A stretch of DNA of 63,460 nt, taken from Magnetococcales bacterium. GTDB lineage: Bacteria > Pseudomonadota > Magnetococcia > Magnetococcales > JADFYX01. This document shows, one piece after another, positions 37,159 to 46,822 of this stretch (position 1 is its first letter; every line of letters starts with the position of its first letter). The stretch spans positions 1-63,460 of the forward strand of contig JADGBW010000006.1 of assembly GCA_015231305.1 (NCBI GenBank). The letters run 5' to 3'. The notes under the pieces are model-generated. The model was not told where the DNA came from. It saw nothing but the letters and a program-made list of their open reading frames with translations, and did no database searches. A program made the position numbers and the translations under genes.

Positions 37159-39114
37159 CTAAAAATTCCAATCAATCTGAGCCAATATACTTCTTGGTAT
37201 TTCGCTGCTTGTAACTGCTGTACTAATAAATTCAAGATGAGAATCATCTAAAAGGTTATGCCCTGTTAGGCTAACTACAATATTTTTTTTAGGGGTCCAG
37301 CCAAGACGAACATCAAGCCTAATATAGGAAGGAATATCTGAATTGGAAATTTTATCAACGTAGTACACAGAAGTATCAAATTCCAGGTCATCACGTAAAT
37401 CAAAGTAGGATCTCACCTGGAATTGATTTTGAGGTATATCACCATTAGAAGCTGAAATTGTTGTATCAGTGCTATCAGCATCCAACTCCATATTCATTTT
37501 CAACCATGTGTGGCTAGCCCGCAGCTTCCATTTTTTATTAACCTGCCAATCTACAGCAGTTTCCACACCATAAGTAGTAGCAGAAAGCTTGTTATCAAAA
37601 ACCTGGGCAATTGATAAAACTCCACCTGAAAAGGAGGTACTATCTTCGTAGGATACTACGTCATCATATTTGTTGTAAAAGGCAGAAACATCAAAGAAAA
37701 GTCTATTATTTGGCTTAGCCCGGTATCCAACCTCGTAGGCTTGAAGAATTTCTGATTTTATTTCTGAGTTACCACTGATGGTTATAGCTGTTGTGGCTCC
37801 AGTCATAGTGTTTAGGTGAAAGTCTCTATCAACCCTTGCTGGCGAACGGATAGCTCTTGAAGTAGCTACCCACATTGACTGTTTAGGATCAATATACCAC
37901 AAAGCTCTGGCATTTGGCTGGTATTCCATTCCAGTATAGTCGTTATGCTCTACCTTAGTACCTATAGTCAGCTTTAGCTTATCTTCCACCATAGAAATCT
38001 CATCTTGAACAAACATGCTGAATGTCTCATCATTTGCTGATGAGGGTATCCAGCTTGATGTACTGTTATTTGTCATATCATCTTTAGTGATTCGGTATCC
38101 TAGCCCCCAGATAATTTCATGTTTATCTTTGGGAGAAAAACGATGCTGGAAATCCCAATCAAAAGTATCTCGTTCCTCATTTTCGGTGCGTACATTTCTA
38201 TCGTAATAGAGTTGCAAAGAGAGGTCAGAGGTATCAGATAATACACGATCCCAACTGATATGAAGGTTTCCTCCATTTTTAATTGATGTGCTGGCATCAT
38301 GTTCCATTTGATAAATATCTCCCTGAACAGTCAAAGTATCATTTGTGGAAATATTTAAATCTGCACGAAACCCACCACGCTGGCTACTCCATCCATCATT
38401 AGCATCACTACCACTAGCCAGGTCGAAGCTATTGCGGTCAAACTTTTTAGCATAGAGTCTAAATGTTGATTTTTCTCCAACTTTACCGCCGTAACGGGCA
38501 GCTCCATGGAGTCTTTCTACACTTCCAACCCCAATACTAACTAGACCTTTCTGGGTATCTGCTGAATTTTTTGTAATGATATTTATGACACCATTTACAG
38601 CATTGGCTCCCCACAAACTACCACCTGACCCTCTTATTACTTCAATGCGTTCTATATTATCAATCATAACATCCTGTACATCCCAAAACACACCGGCGAA
38701 CAATGGGCTATAGATAGTACGACCATCCATAAGAACGAGAAGTTTGTTAGAATATTGCGCATTAAATCCCCTGGAAGAGATAGCCCAGGTACTATTATTT
38801 ATTCTTGCTACATCAAGACCTGGAACCATTCGCAATAGTTCGGGGATACTTTTCATGCCAGAGCGACGAATCTCCTCATTACTGATTACATAAGCGGCAG
38901 CAGGAGCATCTTTCAGGTTCTGTTTTTTCTTAGATGCTGTTGTTAGTGTAATTTCAGCTAACTCATGAAAGTCGACTTCAAGGAGATCTTCTAACTCTGC
39001 CATCGCCTTATCATCTTCAAGATCACTAGCCCAGATATTTGTCGGCATCACAACTAACAACAAAAGAAACAACATGGCCAAACCATTTGAAAGTATGCGA
39101 TTAATAAACTTCAC
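37159..39114 (-). CDS. TonB-dependent outer-membrane receptor
   Basis: An outer-membrane active transporter of 651 residues. A signal peptide is followed by a plug domain (about 55-175) with RSGMKSIPELLRMVPGLDVARI, VLMDGRTIYSPLFAGVFWD and VIRGSGGSLWGANAVNGVINI, and then the 22-strand barrel ending in a terminal Phe. The ligand cannot be named; the short plug and GANAVNG motif are common in receptors for vitamin B12, ferric siderophores or metals. It leads the operon with YfiR and the hybrid kinase, which suggests a sensing role rather than only uptake. About 290 AT-rich bases upstream hold its promoter. Confidence 0.93.
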   Translation of the reverse strand: MKFINRILSNGLAMLFLLLLVVMPTNIWASDLEDDKAMAELEDLLEVDFHELAEITLTTASKKKQNLKDAPAAAYVISNEEIRRSGMKSIPELLRMVPGLDVARINNSTWAISSRGFNAQYSNKLLVLMDGRTIYSPLFAGVFWDVQDVMIDNIERIEVIRGSGGSLWGANAVNGVINIITKNSADTQKGLVSIGVGSVERLHGAARYGGKVGEKSTFRLYAKKFDRNSFDLASGSDANDGWSSQRGGFRADLNISTNDTLTVQGDIYQMEHDASTSIKNGGNLHISWDRVLSDTSDLSLQLYYDRNVRTENEERDTFDWDFQHRFSPKDKHEIIWGLGYRITKDDMTNNSTSSWIPSSANDETFSMFVQDEISMVEDKLKLTIGTKVEHNDYTGMEYQPNARALWYIDPKQSMWVATSRAIRSPARVDRDFHLNTMTGATTAITISGNSEIKSEILQAYEVGYRAKPNNRLFFDVSAFYNKYDDVVSYEDSTSFSGGVLSIAQVFDNKLSATTYGVETAVDWQVNKKWKLRASHTWLKMNMELDADSTDTTISASNGDIPQNQFQVRSYFDLRDDLEFDTSVYYVDKISNSDIPSYIRLDVRLGWTPKKNIVVSLTGHNLLDDSHLEFISTAVTSSEIPRSILAQIDWNF

Positions 39115-39406
39115 AATATTTCCTTTCTTAAAAAGAGTAGTGAGTCAAATTTATTCTTCTTCATAATGGCATTGATCTAACTATCATAGTTACAATAAAA
39201 AATTCACGTATAACAAAGTTACGTCACGATCATACATGAAAATTATTACAGAAGACATGTGTATATAGATTAGTACTTTTTATTTTATATTTTTAAAGCA
39301 GCATCATTCATACTCTCATGAAATTACTCCGCAATGTATAATATATTTTTACTCTTTTCGTATTAACTATCCCATAACCAACTAGAAAATAGTTCGTCAT
39401 GCTAAG

Positions 39407-40750
39407 TTATTCACCATAAGCCATAGCTGGCAACCACGTAACTATTTGGGGCCAAAGAGCTACTAATAGTAGGGTAAAAATTTGAATTGCCACAAATGGT
39501 ATTACTCCTCTATATATATCCATTGTGCGAATTTGGGGCGGACAGACACCTTTTAAAAAAAATAGTGAGAAACCAAAAGGAGGAGTCATAAATGATGTTT
39601 GCAAGTTGATGGCAAAGAGAATACCAAACCACAGTGGGTTATAACCGTAATCAGCAATAATTGGAGCTAAAATAGGAATATGGATAAAGCATATTTCTAT
39701 AAAATCGAGGAAAAAGCCTAGGATAAAAACCAGCACCATTACAGTTAGCAAAACCTGCCAACCGACAAAGTCTAGATTTTCTAAAAAATCTCTGATCACC
39801 ATATCTCCGCCCATACCGCGGAAAACCAGACCAAATGCATTTGCCCCAACCAATATAATAAACACCATGCTGGTTAATTTTGTGGTAGTTTGTGATACTT
39901 GACGAACTACTTCTATATTTAAACGACCATGGAAAGCAGCCAAAACCAATGCCCCCACAGCTCCCATCGCTCCTGATTCTGTAGGTGTTGCAATACCCAT
40001 AAAAATTGAACCCAACACAGCAAACATTAACCCTAATGTAGGAACCAGAGTTTTTACTACTTGCCACAAGAAGGCTTTATCATAGGGTTTATCGTTATCT
40101 TTAACAGTGGGGGCTTGCTCTGGTTTAATTTTGCTTATAAATAGAATATAGCTAATATACAAGCCCACCAATATTAAACCGGGTATAACAGCTCCTAAAA
40201 ACAGATCACCAACAGAAACACCAAGAATGTCTCCTAGTAAGACCAAAATAATACTAGGGGGGATAATCTGCCCCAAAGTACCAGAGGCAGCCACAGTACC
40301 AGTGGCAAGAGATTTTGCATAACCGTGGTTAAGCATTACCGGAACCGAAAGCAGCCCCATTGTTACGACAGTTGCCCCAACAATACCAGTAGATGCACCC
40401 AACAAAGCCCCAACTACTACAACTGAGACCGCCAAACCACCATGAACTTTCTTAAACAACAACCCCATTGTCTCTAATAAAGACTCCGCCAAACCAGACT
40501 TCTCAAGCATTAAACCCATAAATACAAACAGGGGAACTGCTATAAAAGTGCTGTTTTGCATTATCCCCCATAAACGCAAAGGCAGAAGGTCAAAAAAAGC
40601 TAGGTCAAGCCCAATAACAGCAAAAGTCAGAGCCGTACCAAGAAGGGTAAAAGTTACAGGAAAGCCCAACATCAACAAAAAAGTGAGTAGTAGAAACATC
40701 CAACCTGGTAGGTAATCTGCCAATAAAGGGGGAAGATAATCTATGAACAT
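39407..40750 (-). CDS. dctM: TRAP transporter large permease (DctM)
   Basis: The large membrane subunit of a TRAP system, driving uptake with an ion gradient. It has about twelve helices in 447 residues, with family motifs VPLFVFMGLMLEKSGLAESLL and SGIVGATVVTMGLLSVPVML, GTLGQIIPPSIILVLLGD, and GIATPTESGAMGAVGALVL. It overlaps dctQ by 10 bases. The carboxyl region (NLQTSFMTPPFGFSLFFLKGV) is typical. Confidence 0.95.
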   Translation of the reverse strand: MFIDYLPPLLADYLPGWMFLLLTFLLMLGFPVTFTLLGTALTFAVIGLDLAFFDLLPLRLWGIMQNSTFIAVPLFVFMGLMLEKSGLAESLLETMGLLFKKVHGGLAVSVVVVGALLGASTGIVGATVVTMGLLSVPVMLNHGYAKSLATGTVAASGTLGQIIPPSIILVLLGDILGVSVGDLFLGAVIPGLILVGLYISYILFISKIKPEQAPTVKDNDKPYDKAFLWQVVKTLVPTLGLMFAVLGSIFMGIATPTESGAMGAVGALVLAAFHGRLNIEVVRQVSQTTTKLTSMVFIILVGANAFGLVFRGMGGDMVIRDFLENLDFVGWQVLLTVMVLVFILGFFLDFIEICFIHIPILAPIIADYGYNPLWFGILFAINLQTSFMTPPFGFSLFFLKGVCPPQIRTMDIYRGVIPFVAIQIFTLLLVALWPQIVTWLPAMAYGE

Positions 40751-41256
40751 GATGGGGATAGCAATATTTTCAAGCTGTTAATACCAAGAGAAACCCCTTG
40801 CAGCATCAACAATACAAATCCAATTGGTACAAACGCTTTAACAATAAAACGTGCAGGAATACCGCCAGGATCAGGTGATATTTCACCAATTTCATAAGCA
40901 GTAATTACCCATGGAATGCTTACCCAAATTATTAGATAACAGCCTGGTAAAAGAAAAAAAATTACACCAAGAAGGTTTATTAAAGCTTTGGTTTTTGGGC
41001 TAAACTGTTGATAAAAAAGATCTACCCTAACATGTTGATCGTATAAAAGCGTATAACCTGCGCTTAATAGAAACAAAAAGGCAAACATATGCCATTCAAG
41101 CTCCTGTACAAAAACATAGGAGCTGTTAAACATATATCGCATAATAACATCAATTAAAACAACAATAACCAACACAAAACTAACCCAAGAGACCAGTTGC
41201 CCAACTCTCTCATTTATGCTGTCTATTATCCCGGCTAACCGTTCTAAAATAATCAT
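40741..41256 (-). CDS. dctQ: TRAP transporter small permease (DctQ)
   Basis: A four-helix membrane subunit of 171 residues. The motif LEWHMFAFLFLLSAGYTLLYDQHVRVD (helix 2 and loop) is the DctQ signature. It sits between dctP and dctM, overlapping dctM by 10 bases and following dctP by 11. Confidence 0.93.
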   Translation of the reverse strand: MIILERLAGIIDSINERVGQLVSWVSFVLVIVVLIDVIMRYMFNSSYVFVQELEWHMFAFLFLLSAGYTLLYDQHVRVDLFYQQFSPKTKALINLLGVIFFLLPGCYLIIWVSIPWVITAYEIGEISPDPGGIPARFIVKAFVPIGFVLLMLQGVSLGINSLKILLSPSCS

Positions 41257-41267
41257 TAAAAAATATT

Positions 41268-42389
41268 TTATAGCTTTACTTTTTTAGCTATTAGCTGGTG
41301 ATAAACCTGCTCTGATACTGAACTCCACACCCCTACTCTGTCTTGAAACTTGTTAAAAGCTTTATGTACTTTCTGTGCTTGGGCATCTTTGCTGGCTTCT
41401 TCTTCTCTCACCTCTAGGGCTACTTTATGGAGTTTTCTTAATGTTTCTTCAGGAAAATTGCGGATCTGTACATTGTGTTTGTTGATTAAGGTTCGTAAAG
41501 CATTACCGTTTTGAGCGTCAAATTCTGCCAACATCCAAATATTATTATCAGCTGCTGCTACATCTAAAGCTGATTGTAGGTTTTTAGGTAATTTTTCATA
41601 CGCTTTCTTGTTAAAAAACACCTCAAGCACTGACCCAGGTTCATGCCAGCCTGGTGTGTAATAATATTTTGCTGCTTTATAAAAACCCATACGCATATCG
41701 TGTAGAGGGCCGACAAACTCAGTTGCATCAAGCACTCCACGTTCTAGTGCTGTGAAAATTTCACCACCAGGTAGAAGTACGGGAGTTCCCCCTACTTTTT
41801 TAATTACCTTGCCACCCAAACCGGGTATCCGCATTTTAAGACCTTTAAAATCTTCAATGGTGTTTATCTCTTTATTAAACCAGCCCCCCATCTGCAAACC
41901 AGTGTTACCACAAGGCCGAGGAATTAAATTAAAAGGTGCGTAGGTTTCTTCCCACAGCTTTAACCCACCACCAGCATAAAGCCAAGAGTTCATACCTTGA
42001 GCATTAAGACCAAAAGGCACAGATGAAAACCACTGAGCAGCACTGCTTTTTCCTGCCCAATAATATGAAGCAGCAGAACCAGCTTGCACCATACCTTTGG
42101 ATACAGCTTCAAAAGCTCCAAAAGCAGGTATCAGCTCACCAGCTGCATATACTTGAATAGTTAACTGAGAAGAAGTTAGCTCCTTAACCCGTTTAGCAAA
42201 ACGCTCTACCCCTTCCTGAAAAAGTGGTGAATTTGGTGGCCATGTAGAGACAATTTTCCACCTGTATTTTCTAGTACTTGCCAGCACATTAGGTGCAGCA
42301 ATTACAGCACCTGTACCTGCGACAGCAACAGCACCTGTTTTTTTTAAAAAATCACGGCGTTTTATATTTTTTTGACCCATCTTTTGCAT
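41268..42389 (-). CDS. dctP: TRAP substrate-binding protein with Tat signal
   Basis: Periplasmic binding protein of the TRAP system. The signal peptide has the twin-arginine motif RRDFLKK (near 9-15), so export is by the Tat path, in line with the TakP (alpha-keto acid) branch. RWKIVSTWPPNSPLFQEGV begins the mature protein; MGFYKAAKYYYTPGWHEPGS is typical of that branch. At 373 residues it is full length. A 2-oxoacid or similar carboxylate is likely, but the substrate is not proved. Confidence 0.93.
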   Translation of the reverse strand: MQKMGQKNIKRRDFLKKTGAVAVAGTGAVIAAPNVLASTRKYRWKIVSTWPPNSPLFQEGVERFAKRVKELTSSQLTIQVYAAGELIPAFGAFEAVSKGMVQAGSAASYYWAGKSSAAQWFSSVPFGLNAQGMNSWLYAGGGLKLWEETYAPFNLIPRPCGNTGLQMGGWFNKEINTIEDFKGLKMRIPGLGGKVIKKVGGTPVLLPGGEIFTALERGVLDATEFVGPLHDMRMGFYKAAKYYYTPGWHEPGSVLEVFFNKKAYEKLPKNLQSALDVAAADNNIWMLAEFDAQNGNALRTLINKHNVQIRNFPEETLRKLHKVALEVREEEASKDAQAQKVHKAFNKFQDRVGVWSSVSEQVYHQLIAKKVKL

Positions 42390-42433
42390 ATCCCAATGGA
42401 AAATAATAGATGACTGAATTTATTAGCCTTGAT

Positions 42434-44650
42434 TTAACGTTCCTGGAAGGCTTTATTAACCGAAGCATAAATTGGTTTTAACAGATACTCCATTAAGGTT
42501 TTTGCACCTATATGAATATCTGCTTGTACCACCATGCCAGGAAGAATCTGATTAGTATTTTTTTCGTTACCAATATAAGATTTTTGCAAGCGCACTATAC
42601 CTTTATAAAAAGGTTCACCACCAGTTGGATCATCAAATGTAGTTGGTGAAATAGACTCTAATACACCTTGGATACCGCCATAACGGGCAAAATCGTATGT
42701 GGAAACTTTAACTGTTACCCCTTGGCCAATTTTTACATGACCAATATCTTTGGTATTTATCATAGTCTCCACACGACGAGTTTCATCCAGTGGAACTATT
42801 TCAGTTAAAGGACTACCAGGACCAACTACACCACCTACAGTACTAATTTTAAGATCTTTAACAATTCCCCATACTGGAGAGTAAATGACTAGTCTCTTAA
42901 CCCTATCATCAAGACGAGACATACCCTCTTTTACCTGGGAAAGTTCAGCAGTAATTACACCAAGCTCGCGAAAATTCTCTTCTCTGCTTTTATCAAGAAA
43001 ACCATCTAATTCATTCAAGGCTTCATGGAGATCTTTTCTTGCTCCAACAGTAGAACCAATTACTCTAACCAGCTCAGACTCAACCCTAATTTTGTCTCTT
43101 TTGGCTGCAATAACCATTAACCGCGACATTAGACCTTTTTTAAAGCCAATATTTTTAACTTCCATCTCTTGGTTAGAATAATTAATTTGTAATTGCAAAG
43201 CCTCTTGTTGAGCAAGAAGGTTTTCCAAACTAGCTTTTGATCTATCAATACGGGTATTAAAGGTATCAATTTGACTGGTATAGGCACTGCGTTGCGCACT
43301 TAGAAGTGAAGCTTGCCCTTTTATTATTGTATCATATTCTTCTGGTATTTCAGAAAAATCAGCCCGCTTATCTTCAAGCATGGCGACAATACGTATTTTT
43401 TGCGCCATTAGTGAAGCCAAGCGAACACGCATTTGGTTAAGGTCTGCCTCAGCTGATTCTGGACTTAAGCGAGCAAGCTTGCCACCTTCACTGATTATCT
43501 GCCCTTCTGAAACAAAAATTTCTTCAACAATACCACCTTCAAGGTGTTGAATTACCTGAACAGGACTATTAGGTATAACCGTACCAGTAGTAGAGGCCAT
43601 CTCATCGATTGTGGTAAAAGATGCCCAAGTTAAAAATAGGGCTATAAGAAATGCCACCAACAAAATTGAAGAACGTACCAGGGTTCCAAGGCCGGACTCT
43701 TCCAAAACCACTGACTGTGATAAAAAACGGTCCTGTTTTGGTCCCTGTTTTAACTTTGTTACCTCCTCAGGGTCTGGTTCCAACAATGACAGCAGAGATT
43801 CTGGCTCTTCGGAAGATGATAATATTGGGGATTTGGCTTTATCACCCTTATCTGCCTTGTTTCCACCAGCTTCTTTGGGTGGTGGTGGGGTTGGCTTTGC
43901 TGCTGCAGGTGGTGGCTTTTTGGCTTTTGCTGCCACCTCAGAAGCTGCCATTTTTTCAAGTGGTATTTGACCTAAAGCTTTAGGTTCTGAAGGTTTACCT
44001 TGTTTGCCTGTACCAGCTTTATTAGCAGGAGCTTTTGCAGGATCAGTTGCCAACGGAGGAATTTTTGCTTTACCAGTATCATTTTCAGCTGAAGATGCTG
44101 GAGGTTTTACCTCACTATTTTTAGCAGCTAAAGGAGGTACTTTGGACTTACTTGCAGCTTTTTTGTCTGTAGCTGCTGTTTTTTCCCCTTGGTTATTTTT
44201 AGCAGCCAAAGGAGGAACTTTTGCTTTTTCAGCCACTTCTTCCAATGCCTTACTTGACTTTTTAGCTATATCACTTTTAGAAACTACTGGTGGTATAGGT
44301 GGCTTTTTAAGCTCTTTTTTCTCTGGTTTAGCCTTAGGGCGAACTTTACTGGTGATAGAAAGGCCTCCACCTTTTTTCTTCTTTTTTGGAGTCTTACCCT
44401 GCTCTGCTAATGGCTTTTTTACAGCTTTTTTTTCTAAATTTAAGCGAGATTCTTCAACCTTTTTTTTCTCAGGTTTTACCTCAGGTTTTTTTTCACTCTT
44501 TTTAGCTGGCTTTTTTTGACCAAGGTTAATTCTTAGGCCAGACTTCTTCTCTTTACCACTACTCTTGGCAGCAGGTATTTCTGCCTTCTGAGCTTTGGCA
44601 TCACCTTTTTTTAATAACTCCTTTTTGTCTGTAAGTTTAGTGTCAATCAT
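42434..44650 (-). CDS. Type I secretion membrane-fusion protein with long Lys/Pro/Ala-rich cytoplasmic tail
   Basis: A HlyD-family protein that bridges the ABC exporter and the outer-membrane channel. The HlyD part starts near residue 320 with one helix (about 326-345), then the periplasmic domain with the biotinyl-lipoyl-like segment VIQHLEGGIVEEIFV and a coiled coil, ending VQADIHIGAKTLMEYLLKP. The first 320 residues are unusual: Lys/Pro/Ala-rich, with a KVPPLA or KIPPLA motif three times (near 144, 170 and 196). It overlaps the ABC gene by 4 bases. Confidence 0.9.
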   Translation of the reverse strand: MIDTKLTDKKELLKKGDAKAQKAEIPAAKSSGKEKKSGLRINLGQKKPAKKSEKKPEVKPEKKKVEESRLNLEKKAVKKPLAEQGKTPKKKKKGGGLSITSKVRPKAKPEKKELKKPPIPPVVSKSDIAKKSSKALEEVAEKAKVPPLAAKNNQGEKTAATDKKAASKSKVPPLAAKNSEVKPPASSAENDTGKAKIPPLATDPAKAPANKAGTGKQGKPSEPKALGQIPLEKMAASEVAAKAKKPPPAAAKPTPPPPKEAGGNKADKGDKAKSPILSSSEEPESLLSLLEPDPEEVTKLKQGPKQDRFLSQSVVLEESGLGTLVRSSILLVAFLIALFLTWASFTTIDEMASTTGTVIPNSPVQVIQHLEGGIVEEIFVSEGQIISEGGKLARLSPESAEADLNQMRVRLASLMAQKIRIVAMLEDKRADFSEIPEEYDTIIKGQASLLSAQRSAYTSQIDTFNTRIDRSKASLENLLAQQEALQLQINYSNQEMEVKNIGFKKGLMSRLMVIAAKRDKIRVESELVRVIGSTVGARKDLHEALNELDGFLDKSREENFRELGVITAELSQVKEGMSRLDDRVKRLVIYSPVWGIVKDLKISTVGGVVGPGSPLTEIVPLDETRRVETMINTKDIGHVKIGQGVTVKVSTYDFARYGGIQGVLESISPTTFDDPTGGEPFYKGIVRLQKSYIGNEKNTNQILPGMVVQADIHIGAKTLMEYLLKPIYASVNKAFQER

Positions 44651-46821
44651 GACATACCAGGAGGAATTTGCGGAATTATTTCAGCAGGAGGGCCCATTAA
44701 TTTTAAGTAGCCCTGTTGAAAAAACAGGACAGTATCGGCAACCTTGATGTGGCTAGGTCTATGTGTAACGATAAAAATGGTTTTTTTTCCTCGTTGCGAA
44801 TTTACATAACGAACAAAAGCTTGGTCACTATCCCAATCCAGAGTATTAGCAGGTTCATCAAATAACATGATTTTAGCTGGTTTTAAATACGCTCTTGCTA
44901 GGGATATTTTTTGGATCATACTTGAAGGTAAACTTGTGGCCTTTTGATCTCCAACTCTAGTCCAAAATCCTTGGGGTAAAGCCTTAATCTCATCTAAAAC
45001 ATCAGCAGCTCTACATGCCTCTTCTAGTTCTTCATCTGATGCTGTGGCATATGCTAAACGTAGATTTTGCGCAATAGTTCCATAAAATAGCGCACATGTT
45101 TGTGGAACATAAGCTATGGCATGACGAAGTTCAATTTGGTTCATCTGTCTAATATCTAAACCATCAATTCGTATACTTCCAGCTTGGGGTACATATATAC
45201 CAGCTATTAATTTTACAATTGTAGATTTACCAGAGCCATTACCACCAATAACAGTAACAATATTTCCCGGTTTAATATCAAAAGATACACCCATTAGTGC
45301 TGGCTCTGCATCTGGAGAATAACGAATACTCACCCTGATAAAAGAGACAAATCCATCAAATTTTTTCAGTGGTTCAATAACCGCAAACTCTTCTCTTTCT
45401 GGTACTACCTTCATTAAACCATCAATTTGACTTAGACTTCCCCTAACTTGTTCCAAACGTGTCATAGCAACAAAAGCACTTTGAATAGGAGCCAATACTC
45501 GCCAGACTAGGATCATAGTTGCAACCAAACCACCAGTTGTCATATCACCAGCCAAAACCCGGAACACCCCTACACCAATAGTAGCAATTCCAGAACCCAT
45601 AACCAATACGGTAGATATTGTATTAACAAGAGAGTTAATAAAGGCAGTTTTAAAGGAAGTCATTGCTGCTTTAGCAGCTAAGTCACGGTAGCGATCTAGT
45701 AGTATTTGCTCAACACCATTATATTTAATACCGCGAATTTTTGAGAGAGCTTCAACTACAAACTCCTGCCTTTTTGATACAGCCCTACGGCTTTTGGATT
45801 CCTCATTTGCAACCATGGGCATCATTACAATCCACAAAACCACAAACATGCCCATAGTAGCAAAAGGTATAAGAGCAACAGGACCAGCCAGGCTCATAAT
45901 TACCGCAAAAAAAACTATGGTAAAAGGTAGCTCAAAAAAGACCATCATTAATGGCCCTGTAAAAAAGTCTCGTACGGAGTCAAAGTTTTTAATACGTGAT
46001 ACCTGAGCGCCTATTGGGGCGCGTTCTGTAACATGTGGTGGCAGTGATAAAATTCTCATAAATATAGCATTACTAACAATGCCATCTAATCTGGCACCAA
46101 TATACATCAGCATTTGCACACGCACTTTACGCAACATCCAATCAAATAACATTACAATCCCAATACCAACTAGCAGACCCATTAGTGTAGTAATTGAGCG
46201 ACTTCCAACCACCTTATCATATACTGTCATAACAAATAGCGGAGTTGCCACCTGTAACAGTGTGAGAAAAAAAGTTACAATCATAATGTAGGTGATTAGT
46301 TTTCTAAATCTTTGGGAGACAAAACGAAACCAACCCAATCGTTTTTGATCAGAGACTATCTCTTCTATGTCTAATAACTCAAAAAAGTATCCTGTTCCTT
46401 TGAGAGTTCGTAAAGGTAATTTTTCTAAGCGGTTTAGCTCACCATTGAAAATGATGATTGCATCTTTAGTACGTTTTAGCAGGACCATGGCCCCAGAGAC
46501 GTCTGGCACAAAAAGACACGGCATTAAACGAGCATCAATTTCTGCTGCGTTTATACGACCTTTACTACTTTTATACGAGAGATTAGACATCATGTTACGT
46601 AAACCAGTTAGGTCTAATGTCTCGGCAAAATGGGGTAGAGCTTCTGCTATATGACGACGATCACCACGATAGCCAAGGGACATAAGAAGTGGCATCATGC
46701 ATGCGCCGAAGTCCGACATATGCGCGAACTCTTCTAACAATCCAGATACCTCTTGTGTAGGTCGTAATGCCCTTGCAAAGGCTTCTAATTCTGGATCACG
46801 GTCAATGGGGTATTTTGTCAT
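44647..46821 (-). CDS. Type I secretion ABC exporter, C39-like domain subunit
   Basis: A LapB-type ABC exporter with an amino-terminal C39-peptidase-like domain (residues about 30-130) that lacks a clear catalytic cysteine, a six-helix transmembrane domain, and an ATPase domain. Walker A is GGNGSGKST, Walker B IMLFDEPANTLD and the switch histidine is in VTHRPS. The signature motif is LPSSM instead of LSGGQ. The ATG at 46821 is chosen because it directly follows the upstream stop; the open frame extends to 46860. It works with the next ABC subunit. Confidence 0.9.
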   Translation of the reverse strand: MTKYPIDRDPELEAFARALRPTQEVSGLLEEFAHMSDFGACMMPLLMSLGYRGDRRHIAEALPHFAETLDLTGLRNMMSNLSYKSSKGRINAAEIDARLMPCLFVPDVSGAMVLLKRTKDAIIIFNGELNRLEKLPLRTLKGTGYFFELLDIEEIVSDQKRLGWFRFVSQRFRKLITYIMIVTFFLTLLQVATPLFVMTVYDKVVGSRSITTLMGLLVGIGIVMLFDWMLRKVRVQMLMYIGARLDGIVSNAIFMRILSLPPHVTERAPIGAQVSRIKNFDSVRDFFTGPLMMVFFELPFTIVFFAVIMSLAGPVALIPFATMGMFVVLWIVMMPMVANEESKSRRAVSKRQEFVVEALSKIRGIKYNGVEQILLDRYRDLAAKAAMTSFKTAFINSLVNTISTVLVMGSGIATIGVGVFRVLAGDMTTGGLVATMILVWRVLAPIQSAFVAMTRLEQVRGSLSQIDGLMKVVPEREEFAVIEPLKKFDGFVSFIRVSIRYSPDAEPALMGVSFDIKPGNIVTVIGGNGSGKSTIVKLIAGIYVPQAGSIRIDGLDIRQMNQIELRHAIAYVPQTCALFYGTIAQNLRLAYATASDEELEEACRAADVLDEIKALPQGFWTRVGDQKATSLPSSMIQKISLARAYLKPAKIMLFDEPANTLDWDSDQAFVRYVNSQRGKKTIFIVTHRPSHIKVADTVLFFQQGYLKLMGPPAEIIPQIPPGMS

Positions 46822-46822
46822 T

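Noticed and set aside
39165-39185. TTGAT...ATCA sequence upstream of the TonB receptor as FNR site
   Set aside because: The spacing is six bases and the second half site is imperfect (ATCAT).
44004-44519. Long hydrophobic open frame antisense to the fusion-protein tail
   Set aside because: It is the mirror of the Lys/Pro/Ala-rich repeats (AAA/CCA codons read as TTT/TGG), with no start signal.
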